Shown: one piece after another, positions 7,401-15,384 of the stretch | Layout: each line of letters begins with the position of its first letter | Position numbering within the stretch: the stretch's first letter is position 1 | Assembly: GCA_964418255.1 (NCBI GenBank) | Contig: CAYQKV010000010.1 | Coordinates: forward strand, 1 to 64,000 | Reading direction: 5' to 3' | Source of the DNA: CAG-1782 sp964418255 | GTDB taxonomy: Bacteria > Bacillota > Clostridia > Christensenellales > DTU072 | DNA length: 64,000 nucleotides | The notes under the pieces: model-generated | The model's database searches: none | What the model was told of the DNA's origin: nothing | What the model saw: only the letters and a program-made list of their open reading frames with translations | Program-made: the position numbers and the translations under genes

Positions 7401-9468
7401 TTTCGAACGCTTCCTTAAACCCGTCGCCGATAACGTCGTATCCGCTTTCGAGTTCCACCGATACAATGCGAACCGATGAAGAAACGTTTCCGTCGTACGT
7501 CTTTTCCCCGTCTTCGGCAACCGCCGCCGTAGTTACGAGTTTTTTCGCGGAAATAAATGCCGTCGCCGCTCTGTCCGTCGTTATCTCTTTTTGATATTTA
7601 TCGTACAACGCCTCGTTTACCAGCGTGAAAACCGCTTTCCTTTCGCCCGCGTCTTTACTTTCGAATTCCGCGCGAATATCGCCGTAAGTTACCTTTCCGC
7701 TACCCAGTCCTTTCATAACAAGCGCGACCGAAGACGCGTTCGCTATCGTCGCAGACACCGTTCCGTCGTATTCTTTGTCGCTTACCCGCACGCTTCCGCC
7801 GCTCACGTCGGAATTGTTCGTCCAGTAAAGCGCGGCGGGGGTTATCCTCGCTTCCGCGGCTACGTAAACTTCTTCGGCGGCGACGTAATTGCCTGCGTCC
7901 GCGCCCGTCAAAAACGCTCCGTAAGCAATCGGATAGGTCTTTCCCGTTTCCCTTGCGTAAAGAGTTTTTTCGCAATCGAAATAAACTTCGTCCCCGTCTA
8001 TTATTCCTATGGGGTTGAGATTACTTAGCTTACGCTTTATTTCGCCGTTTTCCGCAATCGCGGTCGTTCCGTCGTAAGTTTTGTCGAGCGCGCCGACGTA
8101 TTCCGCCTCGGAAATCACTTTCGGCAGAATGGTAAGCGTGCCGTTAAAAGTCGAATTTCCGTATTCGATGACGTACTCGTACGCGCCCGCGGAAATCGGT
8201 CTTCCTTCCATAACTTCGCCGTTACGCATATAAGAAACGCCGAGCGCGGCGGAAAGCTCGTTAAAAACGCCCGTTTCGTAGTCGTATTCGGAAAACACCG
8301 TCGTTTCGTCGAGAACGCTCTTTTCCTCTCCGTCGTAAACGCAGACTATGTCTTTATTTTTCAGAAAATAAAGATAACCCGCTTCGCTGTTCGCTCCGCC
8401 GATAACTATTTCCGCGGAATACGGTTGAAAATCGGAATTTTTCACTTCTACCGTTATCCGGTCGGCGAAAGGATAAATTCTGTCGCAGCCCGCCTCGGTC
8501 AAATCTATCTTTCTGCCCGCGCCGTCGACAAACTCGGCGTCGAGCAAAACCACGTATTCGTTGTTCGCGACGACGGAATAACTTTCGAGTTTTATGCTTT
8601 GCGGCAGGATGACGTATTGTTTATCGAAAGAAGTTATTTTCGCGTTCGCGTCGTTGTAAATATCCACTCTGAGCGTGTACGCTCCCGCGGAAATCGGAGA
8701 AACTTCCTCGCCGTCTTCGTTCAACGCGGCGTAACGGTAAAAATAAGGCGTTTCCGTGTCGGATACGACGTCGAAAACGGGGTACCGCGCTTGCCCGTCG
8801 TAAAGAAGTTCGTCCTGTCCGTCTCCGAGGATTACGGAGAAGTCTTTTGCCATCAGGGTTCCCGAAGCCGTAGCGGTAAGGGTGAATTTTTTACAGAGAT
8901 ACAACCCCGCGTTTTCGATTTTATCTACCCCCGCGCCGCTATAATGAACTTTGATTACGAATTTAATATATTTGCCGCCTTTAACTTTAAGGCTCGCGTT
9001 TCTCCACGCCGCGGTTTCCGCGCCGCTGTCGAAAAATTTCGCTCTGTCGCTCTCGGTAAAGTTTTCTCCGTCGTCTGAGACGAAAACGGCAAGTTCGTTC
9101 GGCACGCTTTCTTTCTGTCTTGTGAAATACCGCAAGCCGAGTTCGTACTCCCTGTCGTAAAGACCGAGAACGGGCGAAGTAAGGCTTGCCTCCATCGAGT
9201 ACTGTTCGGTTTTGTCGCAATCAAGCTCGTAGTAGTACGCGTCCTCGCCGTCGAAAACCGTCTCGCTAAACGCGGGCGCGTTGCGATAGGTGAACTTCTC
9301 CCAGCCGTCCGAGGAAAGTTCGATTGTGTTCGAAAGCGAATCCTCGTCCGCAAATTTTATATTCGCGCCAAACCGTTCGCTTGACGGAACGGACAAAAAA
9401 AGAAGCGCGACGGCAAACGCCGCGATTAACACGAGAATTATTATTTTGGATACGCCGGAACGCGTCAT
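4432..9468 (-). CDS. Giant cell-surface protein with YDG/MBG-type domains
   Basis: About 1,678 residues. It has a signal peptide (hydrophobic IIILVLIAAFAVALLFLSV near the start), a long extracellular part and a C-terminal anchor: VSPIFIWIGVAIFALLVLFV then a strongly basic tail (RRRHHRWA). Repeated motifs such as KTYDGTTA, KEYDGTVSATI and TYDGNVS, with PAG-Y-V closing strands, mark YDG/MBG-type beta domains of adhesin-like proteins. There is no LPXTG motif, so anchoring is by the membrane helix. The ATG at 9468 is preferred to the GTG at 9474 because GGAG is nine bases upstream of it. A consensus promoter lies at 9511-9539. Confidence 0.85.
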   Translation of the reverse strand: MTRSGVSKIIILVLIAAFAVALLFLSVPSSERFGANIKFADEDSLSNTIELSSDGWEKFTYRNAPAFSETVFDGEDAYYYELDCDKTEQYSMEASLTSPVLGLYDREYELGLRYFTRQKESVPNELAVFVSDDGENFTESDRAKFFDSGAETAAWRNASLKVKGGKYIKFVIKVHYSGAGVDKIENAGLYLCKKFTLTATASGTLMAKDFSVILGDGQDELLYDGQARYPVFDVVSDTETPYFYRYAALNEDGEEVSPISAGAYTLRVDIYNDANAKITSFDKQYVILPQSIKLESYSVVANNEYVVLLDAEFVDGAGRKIDLTEAGCDRIYPFADRITVEVKNSDFQPYSAEIVIGGANSEAGYLYFLKNKDIVCVYDGEEKSVLDETTVFSEYDYETGVFNELSAALGVSYMRNGEVMEGRPISAGAYEYVIEYGNSTFNGTLTILPKVISEAEYVGALDKTYDGTTAIAENGEIKRKLSNLNPIGIIDGDEVYFDCEKTLYARETGKTYPIAYGAFLTGADAGNYVAAEEVYVAAEARITPAALYWTNNSDVSGGSVRVSDKEYDGTVSATIANASSVALVMKGLGSGKVTYGDIRAEFESKDAGERKAVFTLVNEALYDKYQKEITTDRAATAFISAKKLVTTAAVAEDGEKTYDGNVSSSVRIVSVELESGYDVIGDGFKEAFETGEYAVGYETAEYDLALSGNRQITVRNAFFKGFTRETEKIFGNYSIETIVINGRINPAEIEVITEKIRIYNREALPDIETTALDPEIITARVYATYEDAENELNPLPDTTQIEENGDYFLRVKCISNNFTLVGNVILPLAITPAQDRERQFISTAFKADGKNVVVPVGGRVSVAAASVTEDGRKTGLSVSYSLAGTSAQEIASGVYEILREGAFTVTVSCYGNAHYLPAEDVAVTFEAVDFDVSVSSSLSDLYAGERIPTDELNATAEFYVNGTRDNGKLRPIEEKGVLKAGSNVYGFFYEAADKYMPFEIDFTIEKEVYERTAEGYVLTNDAEYVDGKTYYVLQSEKFDAEEGESVSGEYYEKTETGYALTADEVFAADKEYYVLAVEEDETRTVKEDGYYVYDGAEYVPVAIGETFVASETYFRIGREFYGEKEIGIELVAEKREVTVKLGGTAESVYGERIDPFAAVEEISIEGMGIPIENLGDFKGGIKIVKIGASGEEDVTENVFEPGEYTVYGTGAPEGGYEFRVGDDGGFTYELAFEGTATLKIEKSRITVCAPNIDKYYFVSPKTEEEIRAAISIEGTVLEEDVSSIIAGTTVVSSASRIAAVGNYAIVLSGEKETEHYVIDYRSAYVTVLPAEVTIFAVGSGHVYGNQPSEIRTGVSLTSGSAAYSAEDIAALKEEIAAYIRYDLSVSAESDAGDYPINVYYAGDVSNIILTVGDSVYTVSPASLTGITFEDMKVLYDGERHFPEISYDKEKWQGLTVRYDKGFFVDAGVYEYTAVVSKKNYKDLTLTATLTIGTLTVTSSSLVTDAVTISVSKEECEFGLSPETYAILTALDTENKDKLAERIDALTEDGKKTNVLAAYDINVFSGVGQVALGYSSYELTLRPSAVKHSAGLKIYGYGDGGYGEIEYEYKNGTYYLSCASLEDIAFVTEVKETVSPIFIWIGVAIFALLVLFVLAVVFSGSKKGRKERARSRRRHHRWA

Positions 9469-9510
9469 TCTCACTTTCTCCGCTTTTAATTAAAATAAAA
9501 TATTTATTAA

Positions 9511-9539
9511 ATTATATCATATGCGCGGGGGGAATGCAA
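9511..9539 (-). promoter_or_regulatory. Extended -10 promoter of the surface-protein gene
   Basis: On the minus strand TTGCAT (9539-9534), a 17-bp spacer ending in TGA, and TATAAT (9516-9511) form a sigma-A promoter with an extended -10. Transcription would begin about 35 bases before the ATG at 9468. Confidence 0.7.
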
Positions 9540-9555
9540 TACCCAAATTTCTATG

Positions 9556-9750
9556 CTCCGACCAAACGTTGCGCGGAGATTTTCCGTCAGTCGCTAACGC
9601 TTTGCGCCGATAAAATCTTGTATCCGCGCAAGTCGGACTTCCAAGGAAGCAAAATGATACATTTTGTTTAGATTTCAGCTCGCAAGGGGTTCGCGCCCCT
9701 TGCTTATCCCCATACGGGCAAAAAGTGAAAAGCGTGGTTTTCACTTTTTG
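9556..9750. repeat. Repeat A, copy 3
   Basis: A diverged copy that keeps the structure. The stem segment TTATGCGGA/TCCGCATAA of copies 1 and 2 is TTGCGCGGA/TCCGCGCAA here, a double compensatory change. The CTTCC-AA-GGAAG turn, the GCAAAATG/CATTTTG hairpin (shortened by substitutions) and the AAGGGG/CCCCTT hairpin follow. It ends in CAAAAAGTGAAAA/TTTTCACTTTTTG (9718-9750). Confidence 0.75.
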
Positions 9751-9828
9751 GATTTTATTTTTACTTTCTTATTTTCCCCTATTTCGGAATACTCCTAATT
9801 TCTTAGATAATATAAAACCCAATCTATC

Positions 9829-9843
9829 GGGTGGGCGGGTGGG
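9829..9843 (+). repeat. G-quadruplex motif, copy 1
   Basis: GGGTGGGCGGGTGGG followed by CTGACGCG: four G3 tracts with one-base loops, the tightest class of G-quadruplex sequence. It lies between repeats A and B, and the same arrangement recurs near 33565-33702. The stretch 9475-10024 holds no gene, only repeats A, the G-rich motif and B. Confidence 0.65.
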
Positions 9844-9924
9844 CTGACGCGATAATTACACCACAGTTCCATTCTATACAAGTATTCACCTAACCTAAGA
9901 GAAAAACTTCTATATTAAAAAGCC

Positions 9925-10022
9925 AAAAGTTTTTGTAAAGAGGGAGCGCGAGAGGGGAGAAACTTTTTGTCGAAAAAGGTTTCCCCTCTCGCAATCTACG
10001 CTTAATAAAAGATTTTAGAATT
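9925..10022 (+). repeat. Repeat B, copy 2
   Basis: AGTTTTTGTAAAG is followed by a hairpin with arms GAGAGGGGAGAAAC and GGTTTCCCCTCTC around CTTTTTG...AAAAAGG, then AATAAAAGATTTTAG. It abuts the 3' end of the exonuclease gene, for which it could act as a terminator. Confidence 0.65.
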
Positions 10023-10024
10023 TT

Positions 10025-11125
10025 TTACGGAGCGAGGCGCGGTCCGTCGGGTCTGTAAACCTCGCTTACCGATTTGAGAATTTTTTTAACGTATCTGTCC
10101 GTCTGGGCTCTTAAACGCTCTATTTTGGGAGTAGTAAAGTTAAAAATATCCCGTTCCGTCATTTCCATCATAGAAAAGAGTTCTTCTTTGTTTATGACTT
10201 TAATGCCGCTTTCCGAAAGATTATGGGTTATGTAATACAGTCTGTCCCCCTTTTCTCCCTCGTCTTCGTCGAAGCGGACGTAGTAGTCGGCTTCGCGGAT
10301 ATTTCCGACGTATCTCGCGCCTTTTTCCGCGAGACATCCCGCGAGTTTAAGCGCGAAGACCCAGTCGTCTTTTTCGAGTTTGGTTCCCGAACATATTTTT
10401 TTGCCGGCAAGCGGTCCTTTCGTTCGCGTTATTTTGAGGTTGTTCGCAAAGTTTGCCACCGCTCCGCGGCACGCGTTACGCGCTTTTTTTACCGCCGCGC
10501 GTTCGCTTTCTATTCCGTCGTAGAATATTTCTCCGTCGCGGGTTTCCCCGACGTAACGCGAATATTTGTCGATGAGTTCGCCTAAGGATACCGACGTTTT
10601 ATCGCATATCGCTTTCGCCACAAGCATAGAAATTTCCGCGTCGTCGTCGCTTTTGTGCAAGGTGTAACCGTCTATATTTACGCCGAGTTCGTGAATGATT
10701 TTTTCCAAAGAAATTTGTTCGAGCATACGCACGTATTCGCGGTAGACGTCCTGAATATCGAAAAACGAATACGCAAAAAACGGCATTCTGTATCTTCTAC
10801 ACGCAGTGCACAGATACCTTACGTCGTTGGCGTGAGAAAAACCGATTATCGTCTGTCCGTCTTTTTCGAGAATATCGCGTATTTTATCGTAAACTTTGGG
10901 GAAAGTCGGGCTCTTTCTAAAAACTTTCTCGGGATAAGCAAGCGTTATTCCTCTGCCCTCGTCGCGTTTTTTCTTACTCCGCGCACCCGTACAGAACGCG
11001 GCTTCGGGATTGATAAGAATATCTTCCTTTTTCAGAATACGGAAATCCTCGTCCGTAAGGACGTATCCGAAACTGCACATACTGCGTCCTTCGCTCGCCT
11101 CTATATCGAAAAATAAATACTTCAA
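10025..11125 (-). CDS. DEDDh 3'-5' exonuclease with BRCT-like domain
   Basis: A 366-residue protein. The N-terminal half (about 1-175) is a DnaQ-type exonuclease: FFDIEAS gives motif I (DxE), GFSHANDVRYL motif II, and HKSDDDAE motif III with the catalytic His and Asp. Residues about 235-320 (GPLAGKKICSGTKL ... GARYV ... YYITHNLSESGIKVINKEEL) have the layout of a BRCT domain: an initial loop with G-K, a middle strand, and a closing NKEEL helix. Epsilon-like exonuclease plus BRCT suggests DNA repair or proofreading. A polymerase III role is unlikely because no PolC-like part is present. Confidence 0.78.
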   Translation of the reverse strand: MKYLFFDIEASEGRSMCSFGYVLTDEDFRILKKEDILINPEAAFCTGARSKKKRDEGRGITLAYPEKVFRKSPTFPKVYDKIRDILEKDGQTIIGFSHANDVRYLCTACRRYRMPFFAYSFFDIQDVYREYVRMLEQISLEKIIHELGVNIDGYTLHKSDDDAEISMLVAKAICDKTSVSLGELIDKYSRYVGETRDGEIFYDGIESERAAVKKARNACRGAVANFANNLKITRTKGPLAGKKICSGTKLEKDDWVFALKLAGCLAEKGARYVGNIREADYYVRFDEDEGEKGDRLYYITHNLSESGIKVINKEELFSMMEMTERDIFNFTTPKIERLRAQTDRYVKKILKSVSEVYRPDGPRLAP

Positions 11126-11357
11126 ACCGTCTCCTTAGCATTAAAATGTCGAAAACATTAAAACCGTACTATAATATCATTTTATTTTCCAAAAGTCAAC
11201 GAGGAATAAGGCGCGGATATATTACGCCTCTTTACGCCCGCAAAATAAACATCATACAATAACAAAACACCATTTGTTTTCATAAATAAATGCGGATAAA
11301 AATTAAATTTTGCGGGCTTTTGGGAAAGTCTGCTCTACTGTACAATATTCGGGGGCC

Positions 11358-11381
11358 CCAAAAAACGCTTTTGTTTTTTGG
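11358..11381. other. Orphan hairpin in the 11126-11525 gap
   Basis: The 400-bp gap between the exonuclease gene and the small Cys/Lys gene holds one clear structure: CCAAAAAAC (11358-11366) pairing with GTTTTTTGG (11373-11381). It is preceded by GGGGGCC. No open frame with a ribosome binding site is visible. Its role is unknown. Confidence 0.4.
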
Positions 11382-11475
11382 AGCTTCTGCACCTACGCTT
11401 GCCTTTTCGAAAAAATAAACGCAATCTGTCCGCTCCACCCTACAACCTTTTACGTTTCTTCCCGCCCATAAAAAG

Positions 11476-11510
11476 AAAAACGCGCCGTTTTAATCGGCAC
11501 GTTTTCTTTT
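11476..11510 (-). terminator. Intrinsic terminator
   Basis: On the minus strand AAAACGTGCCG pairs with CGGCGCGTTTTT, followed by TCTTTTT. It lies directly downstream of the small Cys/Lys gene ending at 11526. Confidence 0.75.
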
Positions 11511-11525
11511 ACTTAATTTGACGTC

Positions 11526-11759
11526 TTATTTCTTTTTCGCAACAGGTTTTTTCTTTGCGACAGGCTTTTCCGCTTTCTTTTCCGAAGCGGCTTTTTTCGC
11601 AGCCTTGTTATAAGCCTTTGCGCAAGGAGTCACTTCCGTTTTATCGCAAAAAGCACAATAATCGTACTCTCCGCAAGTATCCGCACCTTTTTCCTCGCTG
11701 TCAATCCACTTACTCACGTCAAGTTTTTCCTGTAATTGAGCGTTTGTGAGCTTTGCCAT
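11526..11759 (-). CDS. Small Cys-containing protein with Lys/Ala tail
   Basis: A 77-residue protein preceded by AAGGAGG and followed by its own terminator, so it is a monocistronic gene. The first half holds three clustered cysteines plus one more (DTCGEYDYCAFCDK ... TPCAK, residues about 28-47), a pattern that could bind zinc. The second half is a basic KKAASEKKAEKPVAKKK tail like those of nucleic-acid-binding proteins. I do not recognise the family. Confidence 0.7.
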   Translation of the reverse strand: MAKLTNAQLQEKLDVSKWIDSEEKGADTCGEYDYCAFCDKTEVTPCAKAYNKAAKKAASEKKAEKPVAKKKPVAKKK

Positions 11760-11876
11760 TTTTAAGTATACCTCCTTTTTCCGATTTTCTTTAATTATAC
11801 AAAAAACGCTTTTTATTGTAAAGCGTTTTTCGCAAAATGTCGATTTTTCGATTTTACCTTTTTTTTATCGCGGAAT

Positions 11877-13460
11877 TTATGCCGCGGCTTGCGGATATTT
11901 GAACTGTCCCCACGGCCACGGTCTGGTTATCTGCCCGTTGTCCGTCGGGTCGTTGTCTATTCCCTGACCGAAATTATATCTGTATCTTGCCGTCGGGTAA
12001 GTTATATACGGAGTTTCTTTATGCGAGCTGTCGTCGGGCACAAGCAGATATTCGTGACTGAGATATTCTTTTCCCGTACTGTTTTCCAAGCTGTTGCCCC
12101 AGGTCGTATCCACCATATACCACACGCCGTTTACTTTTACTTTGTTCCAGGCGTGCCCTTCGTCGTTTACCGTACCCGAAATTTTAAGGCAATCTAACCC
12201 TTCTATTTTCGCCAACGAAAGGTAGGCTTTGCTCAGTCCGTCGCATATAGCGACTCTGCTTCCGTAGTCGAACGTGCCGCCGTCGCCCAGTCCGAAAACG
12301 CCTTCCATATATAGACAACGGTAGCTGAAAAGTTCGCTCACGCCTTTATCTTCGTCGGTGTAAATTTCATCGGTGAATTCGTAGTCGTACACCACGGTGT
12401 TGACTAAATAGTCGTAAATTACGTGCGCTTTGGTGACTTCCGACGCGTCTTCCGACAGTATTCTCGTAAGAATACTTCTCATTTCCTCGTACAGATACTC
12501 GGCGTTGCTTCCTTTTTCGGGCAACGGGCGATAACCTTTTTTAAGCGCGTAATAGAGTTGGTCGCTGCTGCTTACGGTCGCCGTGTCGTTTACGTCGTCT
12601 ATCGCAAATTCCCTTTCGGTTGCCAACGGATTTTCTTTATAATGCACCGTCTCGGTATTATCGATGGCGTTTTGGTACTTAGACGCGCTCGTCGTCGTAT
12701 ATTTCGGGTCTTCGTCATAAAGGAATTTAAGATAAATCATCCCTATCTTTCCCGAGCCGTCCACTTCGAACGAATAGTTATACGCGGCGGAATCTTCGTA
12801 AGCGTCTATCGCGCTGTAAACTTCGTAGCCGAACGCTTTCTCCCAGCTTCCGGTATTGTAATACGACAGATAGTCGTAACCCATATACACGCTGCATTCG
12901 AGCTCGTAACACCCTTTATCGTATTTGCAATTTTCGCGGAAAATAATGAAATAACTCCAAAAATCAAACCATTCCGAGCGGTTGGCTATATAATAATCGA
13001 CGTCCTTGAACCCCGCGCTTACCGTTTTCGTAAATCTATCGTAAGTCGCCGCGTCCAGTCCGCTGTACGAAAAACTTTCCCTTCTCGTGGTTTTTCCCGT
13101 CACGGCGTCGATATAAAGCGTCATATCCTGCCAGTAGGAATATCCGAGGTCGGAAAGAGAAGTTTTTCCCAAAACAAACCCTTCGTCACCCTCCGTATAA
13201 GTTTCCGTTTCTCCGTCGGCTTTTACGGTAAGCGCGTATTTCGCATTGTCCGAATAGTCCCATTCCGCGTACATTTTGCCGTCCTCGAACGTAACCCCGA
13301 GTACGTTCGCGTCGCCGTAAGCGTATTCGCGGTCGCTTATCGACTGCGTTCCCATAGCGTCCAGGAACGCTCTCGCAAAAGAAATACAGGAGGTCGCGGT
13401 CGCGCAAAGCAACACAGATAACAAGAGGATTAAAACTTTTTTATGAAATTTACCGCTCAC
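11877..13460 (-). CDS. Transglutaminase-like lipoprotein
   Basis: A 527-residue exported protein. The N-terminus has a lipobox, LCATATSC, with Cys25 as lipidation site. The start is GTG at 13460 with GGAGG seven bases upstream. The core near residues 390-460 carries the papain-fold triad of transglutaminase-like proteins: the Cys in AICDGLSKAYL, the His in DEGHAWNKVKV and the Asp in WYMVDTTWGN. The preceding 300 residues are unassigned beta-rich sequence. Such proteins usually act on cell-wall or surface proteins. The neighbouring housekeeping operon starts separately. Confidence 0.85.
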   Translation of the reverse strand: MSGKFHKKVLILLLSVLLCATATSCISFARAFLDAMGTQSISDREYAYGDANVLGVTFEDGKMYAEWDYSDNAKYALTVKADGETETYTEGDEGFVLGKTSLSDLGYSYWQDMTLYIDAVTGKTTRRESFSYSGLDAATYDRFTKTVSAGFKDVDYYIANRSEWFDFWSYFIIFRENCKYDKGCYELECSVYMGYDYLSYYNTGSWEKAFGYEVYSAIDAYEDSAAYNYSFEVDGSGKIGMIYLKFLYDEDPKYTTTSASKYQNAIDNTETVHYKENPLATEREFAIDDVNDTATVSSSDQLYYALKKGYRPLPEKGSNAEYLYEEMRSILTRILSEDASEVTKAHVIYDYLVNTVVYDYEFTDEIYTDEDKGVSELFSYRCLYMEGVFGLGDGGTFDYGSRVAICDGLSKAYLSLAKIEGLDCLKISGTVNDEGHAWNKVKVNGVWYMVDTTWGNSLENSTGKEYLSHEYLLVPDDSSHKETPYITYPTARYRYNFGQGIDNDPTDNGQITRPWPWGQFKYPQAAA

Positions 13461-13564
13461 CGCAACCTCCTTTGACCTATATTTTGCACCGCCAGCCTTA
13501 AAACAGTTTTAACGTTTATAATTATTATATGAACTAATTATAAAAAATCGTCGCCGAAAACCGC

Positions 13565-14428
13565 TTATTCTTCCGCGTCCTTGTCGTCGTCGGTTATTTC
13601 TTTTTCGTCCTGTCTGACTTTCGCGTTGATGTCTTCGAGTTTATACGTTCTCACTTCCTGACTGCCGTCTTTGAGGGTTATACGGATATTGCTTTCGCGT
13701 TTGAGCAGGTTGTTGGAAACCACGACGCCCTCTCCGTCGGGAGTCATCGCCGAGGTATTTACTTTCGGCATTTTCCCGAACGCTTCCTGATAATACGCGT
13801 TCTCGTATTTGAGACAGCACATAAGTTTTCCGCAACAGCCGCTTATCTTCGTCGGATTGAGGCTCAACCCCTGAATTTTCGCCATTTTTATGGAAACTTT
13901 CTCGAAATCGCGCAAGTAAAGCGTACAACAGCACGGTCTGCCGCAAGCGGCGAGCGCGCCGCGCATTTTTATATCGTCCCTTTCGTAAATCTGTCTCAGT
14001 TCGATTCTCACTCTGAACACCGAAGCGAGGTCTTTGACGAGTTCTCTGAAATCGACGCGTCCTTCCGCCGTGAAATAGTAAATTATTTTCTGTCTGTCAA
14101 ACGTGTACTCCGCGTCTACGAGTTTCATCTCCAACCCTTTCTCCGCGATTTTTTCCTGTCCCGTTTTCATCAGATAATCGCGTTTGGCGACGTTTTCGTT
14201 ATGCCTCTTTTCGTCTTCCGCCGTGGCTTTACGCATAACCTCTTTAAGCGGCGCGACCACCTTATTTTCTTCCACTTCGTGGTTCGCTTTTTCCACCGTT
14301 CCGTATTCGACGCCGCGCGCCGTTTCGGTGATAACGCCGTCTCCTTTCGCAAAAACAATCCCTTTCGGTGAAAAATAATACGTTTTCCCCGAATTTTTGA
14401 ACTTGACAGATATTACTTCTTTCGCCAT
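13565..14428 (-). CDS. ricT: RicT/YaaT, PSP1-domain protein
   Basis: A 287-residue PSP1-domain protein, the YaaT/RicT member of the RicAFT complex. In Bacillus subtilis this complex carries Fe-S clusters, promotes RNase Y-dependent mRNA maturation and affects sporulation and competence. The Cys-rich stretch CGRPCCCTLYLRDFE (about 163-177) and SGCCGKLMCCLKYE (about 196-209) supplies the conserved cysteines. It overlaps the holB end by 16 bases, has its own GGAGG site, and keeps the classic order tmk-holB-ricT. The Glu/Asp-rich C-terminus is typical. Confidence 0.93.
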   Translation of the reverse strand: MAKEVISVKFKNSGKTYYFSPKGIVFAKGDGVITETARGVEYGTVEKANHEVEENKVVAPLKEVMRKATAEDEKRHNENVAKRDYLMKTGQEKIAEKGLEMKLVDAEYTFDRQKIIYYFTAEGRVDFRELVKDLASVFRVRIELRQIYERDDIKMRGALAACGRPCCCTLYLRDFEKVSIKMAKIQGLSLNPTKISGCCGKLMCCLKYENAYYQEAFGKMPKVNTSAMTPDGEGVVVSNNLLKRESNIRITLKDGSQEVRTYKLEDINAKVRQDEKEITDDDKDAEE

Positions 14429-15384
14429 TTATATTTAGCCTCCAAAATTTCCATAAGCATATACGCCGCCGCGGAATAAGGGTTTACGTTGGCGGCAAGT
14501 TTTTTCCTCGCTTCGTTCACGGCGCCGACCGCCGCCGCCGCGCTCTGCGCCGTATACCCTTCCGACGCGCGCCCGAGGTCGTACTCTCTGTTGACGGTAA
14601 ACAGCGGCGCGTCGCTCCCCGCCGTCCGTTTCATCACGTCGCACAGTATTATTTCCATAAAATCCAGCGTGGTTTTCACGCTCTCTTTTTCGAAAAGCCC
14701 CCCGTAAACGTATTCCGGCACCTGTTGCGATTTTTTCAGTTCCGCCATCATAAGAAAGGTCTTTTCGTAAAGTTCCCTGTATTCCTTTTCCCGACAGAAT
14801 TTTTCCGCTTTTTCGTAGTTTCCCATAGAAAACGCAGCCGCCGCTTCCGCGTCGAGCGGGTCCTCCCCGTCGGCAATCAATTCCGCCGCGACGTCTTTTG
14901 CCGGAATGTCTTCGAGATACAGTTTTTTTCCTCTCGACCGCAAAGTAGCGAGCAATCCGCTTTCGTGCGCCGCGCCGAGAAACATCGTAAGATTTTCGGG
15001 CGGTTCCTCGTACGTTTTCAACAGTTTGTTCTGCACCTGCGGAGACAGCTGTTCCGCGTTGTCGATAACCACTATTTTTCGGTCGCCCACGACGCATTTG
15101 ACGTAAACTTTTTCCAGCAACCCTTTAATATCCTCGACGGAAATTTTCTCTCTTCCGTCAAGCCTGTACAGTTCGACGTAGTTCCCTTCGAGTATCTGAA
15201 CGCAGGTGGCGCATTCTCCACAAGCGGTCGGACAAAGCAACTTCATCGCGGCGAGCGTGAAATAAGAATCTCTGAGTTCCCCGTCCTCGCCGTAAACGAT
15301 ATACGCGTGACTGATTGCGCCCTTTTCCGCGTCCGCGGCAAACCGCCTGTATGCGGCGTTTTTCTTAACGAGGTCGAAATTCAC
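14413..15384 (-). CDS. holB: DNA polymerase III delta' subunit
   Basis: A 323-residue clamp-loader subunit of the AAA+ type. CPTACGECATCVQILEGN gives the zinc-binding cysteines, VIDNAEQLSPQVQNKLLKT the sensor/helicase-like segment, and YEEPPENLTMFLGA the conserved EEPP region. As in other delta' proteins the Walker A loop is degenerate. It starts with GTG in a GTGA overlap with the tmk stop. It acts with tau and delta to load the beta clamp. Confidence 0.93.
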   Translation of the reverse strand: MNFDLVKKNAAYRRFAADAEKGAISHAYIVYGEDGELRDSYFTLAAMKLLCPTACGECATCVQILEGNYVELYRLDGREKISVEDIKGLLEKVYVKCVVGDRKIVVIDNAEQLSPQVQNKLLKTYEEPPENLTMFLGAAHESGLLATLRSRGKKLYLEDIPAKDVAAELIADGEDPLDAEAAAAFSMGNYEKAEKFCREKEYRELYEKTFLMMAELKKSQQVPEYVYGGLFEKESVKTTLDFMEIILCDVMKRTAGSDAPLFTVNREYDLGRASEGYTAQSAAAAVGAVNEARKKLAANVNPYSAAAYMLMEILEAKYKWRKK

